From assembly GCA_963629395.1 (NCBI GenBank), contig CAVGIV010000015.1:1-41476 (forward strand): 41,476 nucleotides of DNA, given 5' to 3'. Positions 8,036 through 16,692 of this stretch are shown here, in pieces (position 1 is the first letter of the stretch; each line of letters begins with the position of its first letter). The stretch comes from CAG-791 sp963629395. GTDB taxonomy: Bacteria > Bacillota > Clostridia > Lachnospirales > Lachnospiraceae. Below the pieces are notes generated by a model that was not told where the DNA came from, did no database searches, and saw only the letters and a list, made by a program, of their open reading frames with translations. A program made the position numbers and the translations under genes.

Positions 8036-9124
8036 TTACAGGATGCTCCCGCCGCACAGGATATGGTCTCCTTCGTAGAAGACCGCCGCCTGTCCCGGCG
8101 TAATGGCCCGCACCATCTGATCAAAGTGTGCCGCCAGTGTATCCTCGCCCGTCCTAGTAATAGTGCAGGGCACAGCCGATGCGCCGTAGCGGATCTTCCC
8201 CGCCGCCCGAAGACTCCGCCCGATGGGAAGCTCCTCCGGCGAAATCGCCATGAAATTCAGCTCTGAACAAGTCAACGTGTCGCCGAATACATCCTCGCTC
8301 TCTCCGATATGAACATCACCGGTTGCAGCGTCCACACCGGTTACAAAGACCGGATGCCCCATAGCAAGGCCAAGTCCCTTTCTCTGACCGACCGTATAAC
8401 GGACGATGCCACGATTGGGCCCAAGGTCCGTTCCGTCCCGGTAAATGAATCGTCCAGGCGCAGGCACGAGCTCCGGCGCATTTCGTTCCACGTATCCTGC
8501 ATAGTCGTCATCCGTGACAAAGCAGATTTCCTCGCTGTCCGGCTTGGCTGCCACCGGGATACCGGCCTTGGCCGCCATCCTGCGCACATCCGCCTTATCA
8601 TACTCCCCCACAGGCATCAGCGTATGTGAGAGCTGCTCCTGCGTCAGGCGGTACAGCGCATAAGTCTGATCCTTCCTGGCCGTCACAGAATTCTTCACGA
8701 CAAAGCGCCCATTGGGCAGCTGCATGGTCCGGGCATAGTGGCCGGTTGCAATGTATTTGGCCCCGATCTCTTTGGCCTTTATCAGCAGCGCCTCCCACTT
8801 TACATAGCGGTTGCAGGCAAGGCAGGGATTGGGTGTCCTGCCATTTACGTATTCCCGAATAAAGTAGTCAATGACCTTCTCCTGAAAGACGTCACGGAAG
8901 CTCATCACATAGTACGGGATTCCCAGTACGCCGCAAACGCGCCTGGCATCCTCCACGGCGCTTTGTCCGCAGCATCCTCCCTCGCGCTCCATCTGAAGCG
9001 AGCATGCAGCATCCCAGACCTGCATGGTAACACCGATCACCTCATAGCCTTGTAATTTCAAAAGGTATGCCGCGACGGAGGAATCAACTCCGCCGGACAT
9101 ACCTACTATCACTCTTTCTGCCAT
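8036..9124 (-). CDS. mnmA: tRNA-specific 2-thiouridylase MnmA
   Basis: A 362-residue MnmA. The PP-loop 'VGMSGGVDSSVAAYLL' at residues 7-22 adenylates U34 of tRNA-Lys, Glu and Gln. Cys101 in 'NPCLACNRYVKW' and Cys201 in 'DSEEICFV' are the two catalytic cysteines that carry the persulfide and form the disulfide intermediate. The C-terminal beta barrel includes 'YTVGQRKGLG'. Length and motifs are normal. The ATG at 9124 has GAGAGGAACG in front, and a longer reading frame beginning 30 bases upstream is less likely. It is a housekeeping gene lying within the nonulosonate series. Confidence 0.97.
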   Translation of the reverse strand: MAERVIVGMSGGVDSSVAAYLLKLQGYEVIGVTMQVWDAACSLQMEREGGCCGQSAVEDARRVCGVLGIPYYVMSFRDVFQEKVIDYFIREYVNGRTPNPCLACNRYVKWEALLIKAKEIGAKYIATGHYARTMQLPNGRFVVKNSVTARKDQTYALYRLTQEQLSHTLMPVGEYDKADVRRMAAKAGIPVAAKPDSEEICFVTDDDYAGYVERNAPELVPAPGRFIYRDGTDLGPNRGIVRYTVGQRKGLGLAMGHPVFVTGVDAATGDVHIGESEDVFGDTLTCSELNFMAISPEELPIGRSLRAAGKIRYGASAVPCTITRTGEDTLAAHFDQMVRAITPGQAAVFYEGDHILCGGSIL

Positions 9125-9237
9125 CGTTCCTCTCTGATCCAGACCATGCCGCACCTAGTACATCGATTTTTAAATAACTAGCCTAACTAACTGGTCCTTT
9201 CATGATGTCATCGTCTTTGGATTCCCAGCACGCCTGC

Positions 9238-10446
9238 TTACTCCTCCGGCTGCTGCAGCACATTTTCCTCTGTACCGGAGTCCTGCAGATTCGTCGTCAC
9301 GGATCCGTCTGCGAGACTCTCCGCTGCCTGCAAGCCTGCTGCGGTGCTCTCCACTGTCTGCGAATCTGCTGCCGATATTTTCTCCACAGATTCGGCAGAT
9401 TCCGCGCCAGCCTCTTTGATCTGCTGCGGCGTTGCTCCTGCAGCAGGGAGGTTCTCCGGCTGCACATCCTGCTCACAGGGATACACAACTCCCATTTTCC
9501 GGCGAATCTCATCGCAGATCTGCATCATGCGGAGCGTCTCCTCATGCGGCATCTCCGGGCACTCGGTCCATCCGTTCTCCAATGCCTGACGGCAGGCACG
9601 AAGCTCATACTCATATCCGGTAATCTGTCTGGGGCGCTTGTAAACAGCGGTCTTCTGATGTTCCCTGTTGTAAACCGTCATACGCTCAAAGTTGTTGACG
9701 TTGTCCACCACAAGGTACCCTTCGGTTCCCACGATCATACCCCTGCGGTCCGAGATTCCCAGCATGGAAGCCGTCAATGTCGCCATCCGGCCATCCTTGT
9801 AAATCAGCGTAATGTTGTCCTGCTCGTCCAGATGCTTGCTCGTATAGGTGCAGGAGGCTTCCACGCGCAAAAGGTCCGTACCGAAGAGCATCGCCGCAAA
9901 ATTCAGCGGATAAACGCCAAGATCCAGAAGGCTCCCGCCCGCCAGCTCCGGCTCCACCATTCGAGCCTTTCCCTTCACGTTGTAGCAAAGGTTGGCAGAA
10001 ATCTGCACCGGCGTGCCGATCACACCTTCCGCCAGCTTATCCCGCATCATCTGCACAAACGGCATATACCGCGTCCAAATCGCCTCTGTAATGAAGACAT
10101 CCTTCTCCCTGGCAAGGTCAAAGAGCTCCCTGGCCTGTGCCTCATTCACCGTAAACGCCTTCTCCACAAGACACGGCTTTCTGTGCTCGATGCAGGCCTT
10201 TGCGTTGGCATAATGTTCGGAATGCGGCGTAGCCACATAGACCAGGTCCACCTTCGGATCATTCAAAAGCTCCTCATAGGAGCCGTAGGCCTTTTTGGCA
10301 CCGTTTCTCCTGGCAAAGCCGGTCGCCTTGTCCAGATTCCGGGATGCCGCCGCATATAGCGTAAATCCCTTCGTCTTCCGAACTGTTTCTGCCATGATGG
10401 CGGCAATACCGCCGCACCCCAGAATACCTACCCGAATTCGTGCCAT
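9238..10446 (-). CDS. Gfo/Idh/MocA-family oxidoreductase with extended C-terminal tail
   Basis: About 402 residues. The NAD(P)-binding Rossmann fold opens with 'VGILGCGGIAAIMAETV' and continues to 'VYVATPHSEHYANAKACIEH'. The conserved 'EKAFTVNEAQARELFDLA' lysine motif follows, then the GFO/IDH C-terminal domain ('GGSLLDLGVYPLNFAAMLFG'). This resembles trans-1,2-dihydrobenzene-1,2-diol dehydrogenase-type members acting on sugars. The last 75 or so residues are a Glu/Ala/Ser/Gln-rich tail not expected in the family and probably disordered. The ATG at 10446 follows GGAGGGAAGC and is preferred to earlier in-frame starts. Substrate unknown; a role in sugar metabolism for the downstream nonulosonate genes is possible. 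Confidence 0.88.
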   Translation of the reverse strand: MARIRVGILGCGGIAAIMAETVRKTKGFTLYAAASRNLDKATGFARRNGAKKAYGSYEELLNDPKVDLVYVATPHSEHYANAKACIEHRKPCLVEKAFTVNEAQARELFDLAREKDVFITEAIWTRYMPFVQMMRDKLAEGVIGTPVQISANLCYNVKGKARMVEPELAGGSLLDLGVYPLNFAAMLFGTDLLRVEASCTYTSKHLDEQDNITLIYKDGRMATLTASMLGISDRRGMIVGTEGYLVVDNVNNFERMTVYNREHQKTAVYKRPRQITGYEYELRACRQALENGWTECPEMPHEETLRMMQICDEIRRKMGVVYPCEQDVQPENLPAAGATPQQIKEAGAESAESVEKISAADSQTVESTAAGLQAAESLADGSVTTNLQDSGTEENVLQQPEE

Positions 10447-10501
10447 GCTTCCCTCCATCCTGCGGACCCCTCCGCTGTCTATTACCCCAGCTCTATTTGT
10501 T

Positions 10502-11572
10502 TCACTGCGCACTGCCCTCGGACTCGTCCGCCATATTCTCTTCACTGCTTTCCGAGGCTTCATCACCGGCGCTCTCATCCTCCGATGCGGCCTCTCCGGT
10601 GTCCTCGGCAGATTCTTCGGTCTGCGTCTCCTCGGGCTCTACCTTTGTAAAATACTCGCTCTTTACATAGGCAGACTGACCGTTGAAAATAATCTCGCTC
10701 CAGCCATCATCGAGCTCCTCCACCAGCTGGAACCGATCTCCGGCCGCTGCAGAACCAATCCGGGTTCCGTCGGCAGACGAGGATTTGCGGATGTTGATTC
10801 CATCCGAGAGTGCCTCCAGCCAGACCGTACTCTCATCCGTCTGATTTCTGGATTCGTTCAGGGCCGCCAGCTGCTGTCCGACCGATATATCAATGGTAGA
10901 TGCAATCTGATCCAGATAATCCGACAGCTCCGAATCGGATGCCAGAAGCGCATTGTACTCCGCCGCCGTCTGATTGCTCAGATCCACCACATCATCCTGC
11001 ACCGAAACCTCGCGAATATACGACGAAACCTCGGTCGGCTGTGATTCCTCGTTGTTAATGTACAGGGAGCCATCGTCCCTCGTGCACACATACATCGTCT
11101 GCAGTCCCGGGATCTCCCACTCATGGTCCTTGAGCTTGAGCTTCGTATATACGTACGCCACATAGGAGCCATCCACCGGCCCTGTCTTGGTATACACATC
11201 CACGCTCGTGTAGCTGTCAATGTAAACCGCCAGCTCCTGCACACGGATCTTTTCCTCATCCGAAAGAGCTGAGCTCATCGCCTGAATGGTATCCGCATCC
11301 CCCGCTGCCACCGCATTGTAATACTCTATAAGGAGCGAATTCACATCATTGTATGCGTTCTTCTCCAGCTCCAGGTCCGAAGATGATGCCTGCGTCTGCG
11401 CCTCTGCCGCCGTCTCCTCCTGTGCCTGTCTGGAATGTCGGCGCAGCGTAAACGCAAGGCCAACAGTAATCAGCACGCATATAAAAAGGAAAACCGGCAT
11501 CACAATCTTCTTGTTCTTGCCGACAAAATCTCTCGTATCGTAGTAAAAATCAAGTAATCTGTCTCTAATCAT
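10502..11572 (-). CDS. Membrane-anchored protein with bacterial SH3 domain
   Basis: A 356-residue protein. A short cytoplasmic start rich in charged residues precedes a single transmembrane helix at about 24-44 ('VMPVFLFICVLITVGLAF'), followed by an extracellular part. Residues 65-245 have no family I recognise; they look alpha/beta, like NTF2-like cell-surface proteins. A type-3 bacterial SH3 domain lies at about 258-312 ('DGINIRKSSSADGTRIGSA' then 'GWSEIIFNGQSAYVKSEYF') and probably binds the cell wall. The last 40 residues are highly acidic (Glu/Ser/Asp/Ala). The ATG at 11572 has only a weak GGGAA ahead of it. It is the first gene of the leftward series and diverges from fucO. Confidence 0.75.
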   Translation of the reverse strand: MIRDRLLDFYYDTRDFVGKNKKIVMPVFLFICVLITVGLAFTLRRHSRQAQEETAAEAQTQASSSDLELEKNAYNDVNSLLIEYYNAVAAGDADTIQAMSSALSDEEKIRVQELAVYIDSYTSVDVYTKTGPVDGSYVAYVYTKLKLKDHEWEIPGLQTMYVCTRDDGSLYINNEESQPTEVSSYIREVSVQDDVVDLSNQTAAEYNALLASDSELSDYLDQIASTIDISVGQQLAALNESRNQTDESTVWLEALSDGINIRKSSSADGTRIGSAAAGDRFQLVEELDDGWSEIIFNGQSAYVKSEYFTKVEPEETQTEESAEDTGEAASEDESAGDEASESSEENMADESEGSAQ

Positions 11573-11823
11573 GTTCCCGTCTAAGCTCGCTTCTTCAGCA
11601 ATTTTTACGTCTCAAAGTCTACCATTTTTCTGTTGCTATGTCACGAATACGCAGAAAATGTTGCTGTAGACGACGGGACAGTCAAAAGGATGGTCCTGGT
11701 TCTTACTCTCACTTGCCCCAAGAGTTCCGCGGTGGTATATTTTATTTGTTAAGCATATATAAATATCTGCAGCAATCAGACTATATATATGTGCACTATG
11801 TTTATGTTTTGGAGGACATTATT

Positions 11824-12975
11824 ATGGCAAACAGAATTGTACTCAACACCGTTTCCTACCATGGCAAGGGCGCCATTCGGGAAATTCCCGGCATCGCACA
11901 AAGAGAGGGTTTTCAGAAGATTTTCGTATGTTCCGACCCGGATCTTGTCAAGTTTGGTGTTACCGGAAAGGTAACCGCTCTTCTGGATGAGGCAGGCATT
12001 CCCTATACACTGTATTCCGAAATTAAGCCGAATCCGACAATCGAGAACGTTCAGACCGGTGTGCAGGCCTTTAAGGATGCCGGTGCTGATTCCATCATCG
12101 CCGTGGGCGGCGGCTCCTCGATGGATACTGCAAAGGCCATCGGCATCATCATAAAAAACCCGGAGTTTGCAGATGTACGCTCTCTGGAGGGCGTTGCACC
12201 GACTAAAAATCACGCAGTGACTACCATTGCTGTTCCGACAACCGCAGGAACTGCTGCAGAGGTTACCATCAACTACGTTATTACGGATCCGGAAAAGGTT
12301 CGCAAGTTTGTCTGCGTGGATGAGCACGACATTCCTGCCTACGCTGTCATTGATCCCGAGATGATGTCCTCAATGCCCAAGGGCCTTACCGCAGCCACCG
12401 GTATGGATGCTCTGACGCATGCCATTGAGGGCTATACCACCAAGGCAGCCTGGGAGCTGACCGACATGTTCCACTATGAGGCCATCAAGCTGATCTCCGA
12501 GAATCTCCGTGCTGCAGTCAACAACGACCCTGCCGGCCGTGAGGGAATGGCCCTTGGTCAGTACATTGCCGGCATGGGCTTCTCCAATGTGGGTCTTGGC
12601 ATTGACCACGCAATGGCACATACGCTCTCTGCACACTATGACACGCCGCACGGCGTAGCCTGCGCAATGTTCCTTCCCATCTCCATGGAATTCAACAAGG
12701 AGTATACCGGCGAGCGCCTGCGCGAGGTTGCAAGGGCCATGGGTGTTCCCGGAGTGGATGAGATGTCTCAGGAGGAATACCGGCAAGCAGCCATTGACGC
12801 GGTTAAGAAGCTTTCCAAGGATGTCGGCATCCCGGAGACATTGGATAAGATCGTGGAAGAGGATCTGGACCAGCTGGCTACCGATGCACTAGGCGATGCA
12901 TGCTATCCCGGTAATCCCAGAGAGGCAACCAAGGAGCAGGTTATTGAAATGTTCCGCATGCTGATGGTTAAGTAA
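11824..12975 (+). CDS. fucO: FucO-like iron-containing alcohol dehydrogenase (lactaldehyde reductase)
   Basis: A 383-residue group III alcohol dehydrogenase. 'GGGSSMDTAKAIG' binds the nucleotide, and the Asp and His ligands for the metal lie in 'IDPEMMSSMPKGLTAATG' to 'DALTHAIEGY' and 'HAMAHTLSAHYDTPHG'. The sequence runs close to E. coli FucO in start ('MANRIVLN'), centre ('NPEFADVRSLEG', 'KFVCVDEHDIP') and end ('GNPREAT'). FucO reduces lactaldehyde to 1,2-propanediol during fucose or rhamnose fermentation. The ATG at 11824 has a clear GGAGG site. No fuculose-pathway partners are nearby, so it stands alone between a divergent promoter region and its own terminator. Confidence 0.93.
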   Translation: MANRIVLNTVSYHGKGAIREIPGIAQREGFQKIFVCSDPDLVKFGVTGKVTALLDEAGIPYTLYSEIKPNPTIENVQTGVQAFKDAGADSIIAVGGGSSMDTAKAIGIIIKNPEFADVRSLEGVAPTKNHAVTTIAVPTTAGTAAEVTINYVITDPEKVRKFVCVDEHDIPAYAVIDPEMMSSMPKGLTAATGMDALTHAIEGYTTKAAWELTDMFHYEAIKLISENLRAAVNNDPAGREGMALGQYIAGMGFSNVGLGIDHAMAHTLSAHYDTPHGVACAMFLPISMEFNKEYTGERLREVARAMGVPGVDEMSQEEYRQAAIDAVKKLSKDVGIPETLDKIVEEDLDQLATDALGDACYPGNPREATKEQVIEMFRMLMVK

Positions 12976-13060
12976 TCGTAACAATTCCGTGTCTGTGGAG
13001 TCGCATCCATCAGCACCACGATACCCAGATTGTGCCGGAGAAATTTTTCCTCCGTTGCCA

Positions 13061-13095
13061 AAAAGAGGAGCTGCATAGCAGCTCCTCTTTCTTTT
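13061..13095 (+). terminator. Rho-independent terminator after fucO
   Basis: A perfect 10-base stem GAGGAGCTGC/GCAGCTCCTC (13065-13074 and 13078-13087) with a three-base loop is followed by TTTCTTTT. The preceding A-run means it could also end leftward transcription coming from the bile-salt-hydrolase gene. Confidence 0.85.
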
Positions 13096-13142
13096 GTGTC
13101 TGTTACTGTAAAAATCCCGGACAGCGACTGCGCGTCTCGTGT

Positions 13143-13188
13143 GAGCTTGCATGGTTGTTTCAGTTATACCCACCATCCATGCAAGCTC
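13143..13188. other. 12-base perfect inverted repeat with 22-base loop
   Basis: GAGCTTGCATGG (13143-13154) pairs exactly with CCATGCAAGCTC (13177-13188). It lies four bases beyond the stop of the leftward bile-salt-hydrolase-family gene. There is no T-run on either side, so it is not a classical terminator. A 3' stability hairpin or a protein-binding palindrome are possible readings. Confidence 0.6.
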
Positions 13189-13191
13189 CCC

Positions 13192-14166
13192 TCAGTTCTG
13201 CCGGTGAATCTGCTGCCCCTGTACCAACGGAAAGCGGCGCAGCGCGTTCCCATCCAGATCCTCATGATGCATGTCCACCGCCGAAATCTGATGATTCTCA
13301 TAGGTGATGTAATAATAGATTCCCTTACTCAGATTGCAGCAGGATGTGTAAATTGAAATCTCATAATGACCTTCCTTCACTTCACAGCACCCTCTTTGCT
13401 GGTCCACACTCCCCAGAATGTGGAAGAACTGACTGATGCTCTCCTCCTCCGAATCCCCGGAGAGAGAATGTGCCCGTACAAAGGCAGCCCTTGCAAAGCG
13501 CGATGCAGAGGAAAGATCGCCCGGAAGTCCGAGTGCACCCATGCCGCGGCTGAAGGCCGTCAGCGGAATCTCCGGTGCAAAGGTATTCATCGGCTGCTTC
13601 TCGGACAATCCCATGTACTGATTCAGCAGGAACATCTGCTGCTCAAACGGCGGATTGTTGGTCATAACCCCTGCCGGATTGTCATACACATGCATGCCGT
13701 CAGCCATTGCCTCCACCACCAGGCTTCCCGTGGCGTCTGCCAGCATCCAGTGCAGCGGGCTCACCGGCAGCTGCGGACTAAACGGCGTGTCTGTAATCAC
13801 CATTTTCTCCAGTGCACTTCTCGCCTCGGAAAGTGTTGCGCAGGTTCCCAGAATCCAGGGAATAAGCTCAAACTGCGTTATATTCTCCCATCCCTCCCGG
13901 GGCTTCTGATAAAAAGCATTCCCCACAAAATTAAGTCCTGCCATTCCGAGTCCCTTTTCGTTGACGGCATCATAGAACAGAGGATATTCCCCCAGCACAT
14001 ACGCCATACCCAGAATCGCATAATGCTCCTTCAACGGCGCTCTATGGCGCATAGGGAGCTCCTGCCCGCGCGGGAACAGAGCAATCTCCTCTCCATATGA
14101 AAACTCGTAATCCAGCGTTCGGCCGAAATACGTATCCTTTGTCGTATAAACTGCTGCTGTGCACAT
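13192..14166 (-). CDS. Choloylglycine hydrolase family protein (bile salt hydrolase-like)
   Basis: A 324-residue Ntn-hydrolase. Removal of Met1 exposes Cys2 ('MCTAAVYTTKDTYFGRTLDYE'), the nucleophile, with Arg16 and Asp19 in the usual 'GRTLD' motif. Further conserved parts are 'GLGMAGLNFVGNAF', 'GVMTNNPPFEQQM' and 'SASRFARAAFVRA', which hold the catalytic Asn and Arg residues. The family cleaves taurine or glycine from conjugated bile acids, or the amide of penicillin V. The sequence is nearer the bile salt hydrolase wording, but substrate class cannot be settled by eye. No signal peptide, so cytoplasmic. The ATG at 14166 has AAGGAG at good spacing. It follows the hybrid kinase gene by 66 bases on the same strand. 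Confidence 0.88.
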   Translation of the reverse strand: MCTAAVYTTKDTYFGRTLDYEFSYGEEIALFPRGQELPMRHRAPLKEHYAILGMAYVLGEYPLFYDAVNEKGLGMAGLNFVGNAFYQKPREGWENITQFELIPWILGTCATLSEARSALEKMVITDTPFSPQLPVSPLHWMLADATGSLVVEAMADGMHVYDNPAGVMTNNPPFEQQMFLLNQYMGLSEKQPMNTFAPEIPLTAFSRGMGALGLPGDLSSASRFARAAFVRAHSLSGDSEEESISQFFHILGSVDQQRGCCEVKEGHYEISIYTSCCNLSKGIYYYITYENHQISAVDMHHEDLDGNALRRFPLVQGQQIHRQN

Positions 14167-14232
14167 TACTGTTCTCCTTGTTGTCTGCAATCTCCCATTT
14201 CAGGAGCAACTCCCTTACGCCGGTGCCGTCAC

Positions 14233-16287
14233 CTACGCGTCTTTGAAGGATTTGGCATCCCCACATCCATTCTGCTCTCGGAACACCTCCTGCAGCGTAT
14301 GCATCAGCTTCGGTATATCCAGCGGCTTTGCAATATGCCCGTTCATTCCGGCCTCCTTCGCATTCTGACGATCCTCTTCGAAAGCATTGGCCGTCATCGC
14401 CAGAATCGGAATATTGCGCTTTTCAGGATCCTGAAGTCTTCGGATTGCCCGCGTTGCCTCATAACCGTCCATCACCGGCATCTGAATATCCATGAGGATC
14501 AAATCGTACTCTCCTGCCGGCGCATTTTCCAGCTTTTCCACGGCCTCTTTTCCGTCTTCTGCAAGATCCAGCCGGAAGCCCGCCTCCTCCAGAAGCACCG
14601 ATGCAATTTCGCGATTCAGGTCATTATCCTCTGCCAGCAGAATTTTCTTCGCACCAAAATCAACGTGCACTTTCTGCTCCTCTTCTGCTGAAGACTCTTC
14701 ATCTGTCCGATACGGCTGTGTCAGAATGTCCCGAAGCTCCGACAGGAACAAGGGCTTTGCGCAGAATGCCGTAACGCCTGCCTCTCTTGCCTCTTCTTCA
14801 ATATCACTCCAGTCGTAGGCTGTCAGGATGAAAATCGGTGCAGAATCACCGATCACTCTGCGTATCTGACGCACAATCTCGATTCCGTTCATATCCGGAA
14901 TCAGCCAGTCAATGATGTATACGCCGAATTCATCCCCCTCTTCCACGGCCTCCTTCGTGCGGACCACCGCCTCCTTTCCGGATATGGTCCACTCCGGCCG
15001 CAGTCCGATGCCACGCAGCATTCGGCTCACGTTCAGACAAGCCTCTGTGTCATCGTCCGCAACAAGAGCGCGCAGGCCCTGCAGCTGCGGAATATTCCTG
15101 TAGGAGGGCCGTGTGCCCGCAAGCTCAAATCGAAGAGAAATAACAAACTCCGATCCAGCGCCCGGTTCGCTCTTTACGGTAATCGTACCACCCAGCATGT
15201 CAACAATACTCTTGGTGATGGCCATGCCAAGCCCTGTACCCTGCACCTTGCTAACAGTAGCGGATTCCTCTCTGGAGAACTGCTCGAAGATGTGCTGCTG
15301 AAAATCCTCACTCATCCCGATGCCGTTGTCCTTTACATGAAATTCATAATCAGCAAAGCCCTTAGGCGCGGTCTTCTTCTGCTGAATACGGAGCGAGATC
15401 ATCCCGCCGACCGGCGTGAACTTGATGGAATTGGACAGCACATTCAGCAGAATCTGATTCAGACGCAGCGGATCCGTAATGATATCCTCATCCTCCACAT
15501 CCAGCGTGTCCATAAGCAGCGACAGACGCTTTGCGCCGACGTTTGCCTGGAGAATATCCCGGACATCATGAATGAAGTCCGGCAGATGCACTGCTTTTTT
15601 GTCAATGCTGACCTTTCCGCTTTCGATTCGGCTCATGTCCAGGACATCATTAATCAGACTCAGCAGATGCTGGCTGGAGGTCGATATTTTTTTCAGATAG
15701 TCAACCACCTGCTCCTTGTTGTCGATGTGCGCGGCTGCCAACGAGGTAAATCCGATAATGGCATTCATTGGCGTGCGGATGTCATGGGACATGTTAAAGA
15801 GAAACTCCCGCTTGGAACGGTTTGCCGCCGCCTCATGGGCGATGGCCAGCTCCAGCTCGGCGTTTTTGTCTTCCAACTCTTTTTTGTAGCGAGCCTCCTG
15901 CTCCTCCTGCCGCAGACGCAGGCTTTTCAAAGAACGCCTCCGCATCCCCCAGTAAACAGAGGCAATAATGATATAAACAGCCAGCGCAATCAGCATCCCC
16001 CGCAGGGCTGCATTGAAAATCCGACTTTGCGGGATAAAGGCGTACACATAATAATCCCGTCCGTGACTGTACAAGCCGAAGATGCCTCCCGCAGCCTTGG
16101 TCGGAGCAATGTAGGAGAGGTGCTCTGCCTCGCCCTCTCCGCGAATCCGCTGCTGCACATATTCCGTCTGCTCTGCATTCTCCCGCAAGGCGCTGTCGTT
16201 GGCAGCAATCAGCTCCGCCCCCTCTGTAATAAAGATCATGCCGTTCTGATCAGCCTGAAAGCCGTCCAGAATGGACTGAATGGACAA
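14233..16287 (-). CDS. Hybrid sensor histidine kinase, N-terminally truncated
   Basis: Up to 684 residues remain open. The first 95 look like the membrane-proximal part of an extracellular sensor ('GMIFITEGAELIAANDSAL', 'GRDYYVYAFIPQSRIF'), followed by a transmembrane helix at 97-113. A coiled linker leads to HisKA with His168 in 'NMSHDIRTPMNAIIGF', HATPase with N-box 'LLNVLSNSIKFTP' and G-boxes 'DNGIGM' and 'GTGLGMAI', then two receiver domains with Asp in 'YIIDWLIPDMNG' and 'LILMDIQMPVMDG'. The only start codon is a TTG at 16287 with no ribosome site and no signal peptide. A 106-codon frame with a real start overlaps it in another frame. The kinase core is intact but the gene is probably broken (see next entry). 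Confidence 0.8.
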   Translation of the reverse strand: MSIQSILDGFQADQNGMIFITEGAELIAANDSALRENAEQTEYVQQRIRGEGEAEHLSYIAPTKAAGGIFGLYSHGRDYYVYAFIPQSRIFNAALRGMLIALAVYIIIASVYWGMRRRSLKSLRLRQEEQEARYKKELEDKNAELELAIAHEAAANRSKREFLFNMSHDIRTPMNAIIGFTSLAAAHIDNKEQVVDYLKKISTSSQHLLSLINDVLDMSRIESGKVSIDKKAVHLPDFIHDVRDILQANVGAKRLSLLMDTLDVEDEDIITDPLRLNQILLNVLSNSIKFTPVGGMISLRIQQKKTAPKGFADYEFHVKDNGIGMSEDFQQHIFEQFSREESATVSKVQGTGLGMAITKSIVDMLGGTITVKSEPGAGSEFVISLRFELAGTRPSYRNIPQLQGLRALVADDDTEACLNVSRMLRGIGLRPEWTISGKEAVVRTKEAVEEGDEFGVYIIDWLIPDMNGIEIVRQIRRVIGDSAPIFILTAYDWSDIEEEAREAGVTAFCAKPLFLSELRDILTQPYRTDEESSAEEEQKVHVDFGAKKILLAEDNDLNREIASVLLEEAGFRLDLAEDGKEAVEKLENAPAGEYDLILMDIQMPVMDGYEATRAIRRLQDPEKRNIPILAMTANAFEEDRQNAKEAGMNGHIAKPLDIPKLMHTLQEVFREQNGCGDAKSFKDA

Positions 16288-16570
16288 AACCGATTTCTCC
16301 GCCTTCCACCAGCTCTGTCTTCTCCTCCCAGTCGATATTCCGAATCACTGCCTTGTAGCCCATCCGGTGAAAGGCCTCCGTCGCAATATCGACATCAATT
16401 CCCGTCGGAATTCCGTTATCGTCCAGGTAAATATACGGAGGGTAGTTGTCACTGCCGATGACAATCTCCGGAAGCTCACTTTTCTTCTGCGCAGTGTCGA
16501 TACCCGCGCAGCCCGTCAGAAGAGTCAGCAGCAAGGCGGCGGCTGCCAAACGGATACAGAACGATTTCAT
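16250..16570 (-). pseudogene. 5' remnant: signal peptide plus first third of a solute-binding (SBP_bac_3) domain
   Basis: This 106-codon frame begins at ATG 16570 with a good CAGGAG site and a lipoprotein-type signal ('LLLTLLTGC', Cys21). It then shows the start of a periplasmic-binding-protein-like sensor: 'LPEIVIGSDNYPPYIYLDDN' and 'GIDVDIATEAFHRMGY'. After 'ELVEGGEI' the family pattern stops abruptly, and after 13 foreign residues a stop follows at 16250. About 150 residues of the binding domain are missing, and the frame is off by one from the downstream kinase. An 8-base direct repeat GTCCATTC lies at the junction. I read this as a deletion fusing the 5' end of a binding-protein or sensor-kinase gene to the 3' part of a kinase gene. 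An assembly error is the alternative. Confidence 0.65.
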
Positions 16571-16597
16571 GGGAGTTCTCCTGTGTGTATGGAACCA

Positions 16598-16620
16598 GGG
16601 TCAAAAGGTCTTTTGAACCC
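16598..16620. promoter_or_regulatory. Palindrome upstream of the sensor-kinase remnant
   Basis: A near-perfect palindrome, GGGT-CAAAAG-GT-CTTTTG-AACCC, ends 28 bases before the ATG at 16570, within the 5' untranslated region. It may be a regulator binding site or an RNA hairpin. No partner protein can be named. Confidence 0.4.
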
Positions 16621-16647
16621 AACATCGTATATATGCGGCAGGTGCTG

Positions 16648-16687
16648 AAAAAACAAAAGGATCGCGAAATCCACGATTTCGCGATCC
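16648..16687 (-). terminator. Rho-independent terminator after tRNA-Arg
   Basis: A perfect 13-base stem (GGATCGCGAAATC and complement, 16659-16687) with a three-base loop is followed on the minus strand by TTTTGTTTTTT. It lies five bases past the tRNA 3' end and would end the thrS-tRNA transcript. Confidence 0.9.
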
Positions 16688-16692
16688 AAAGC

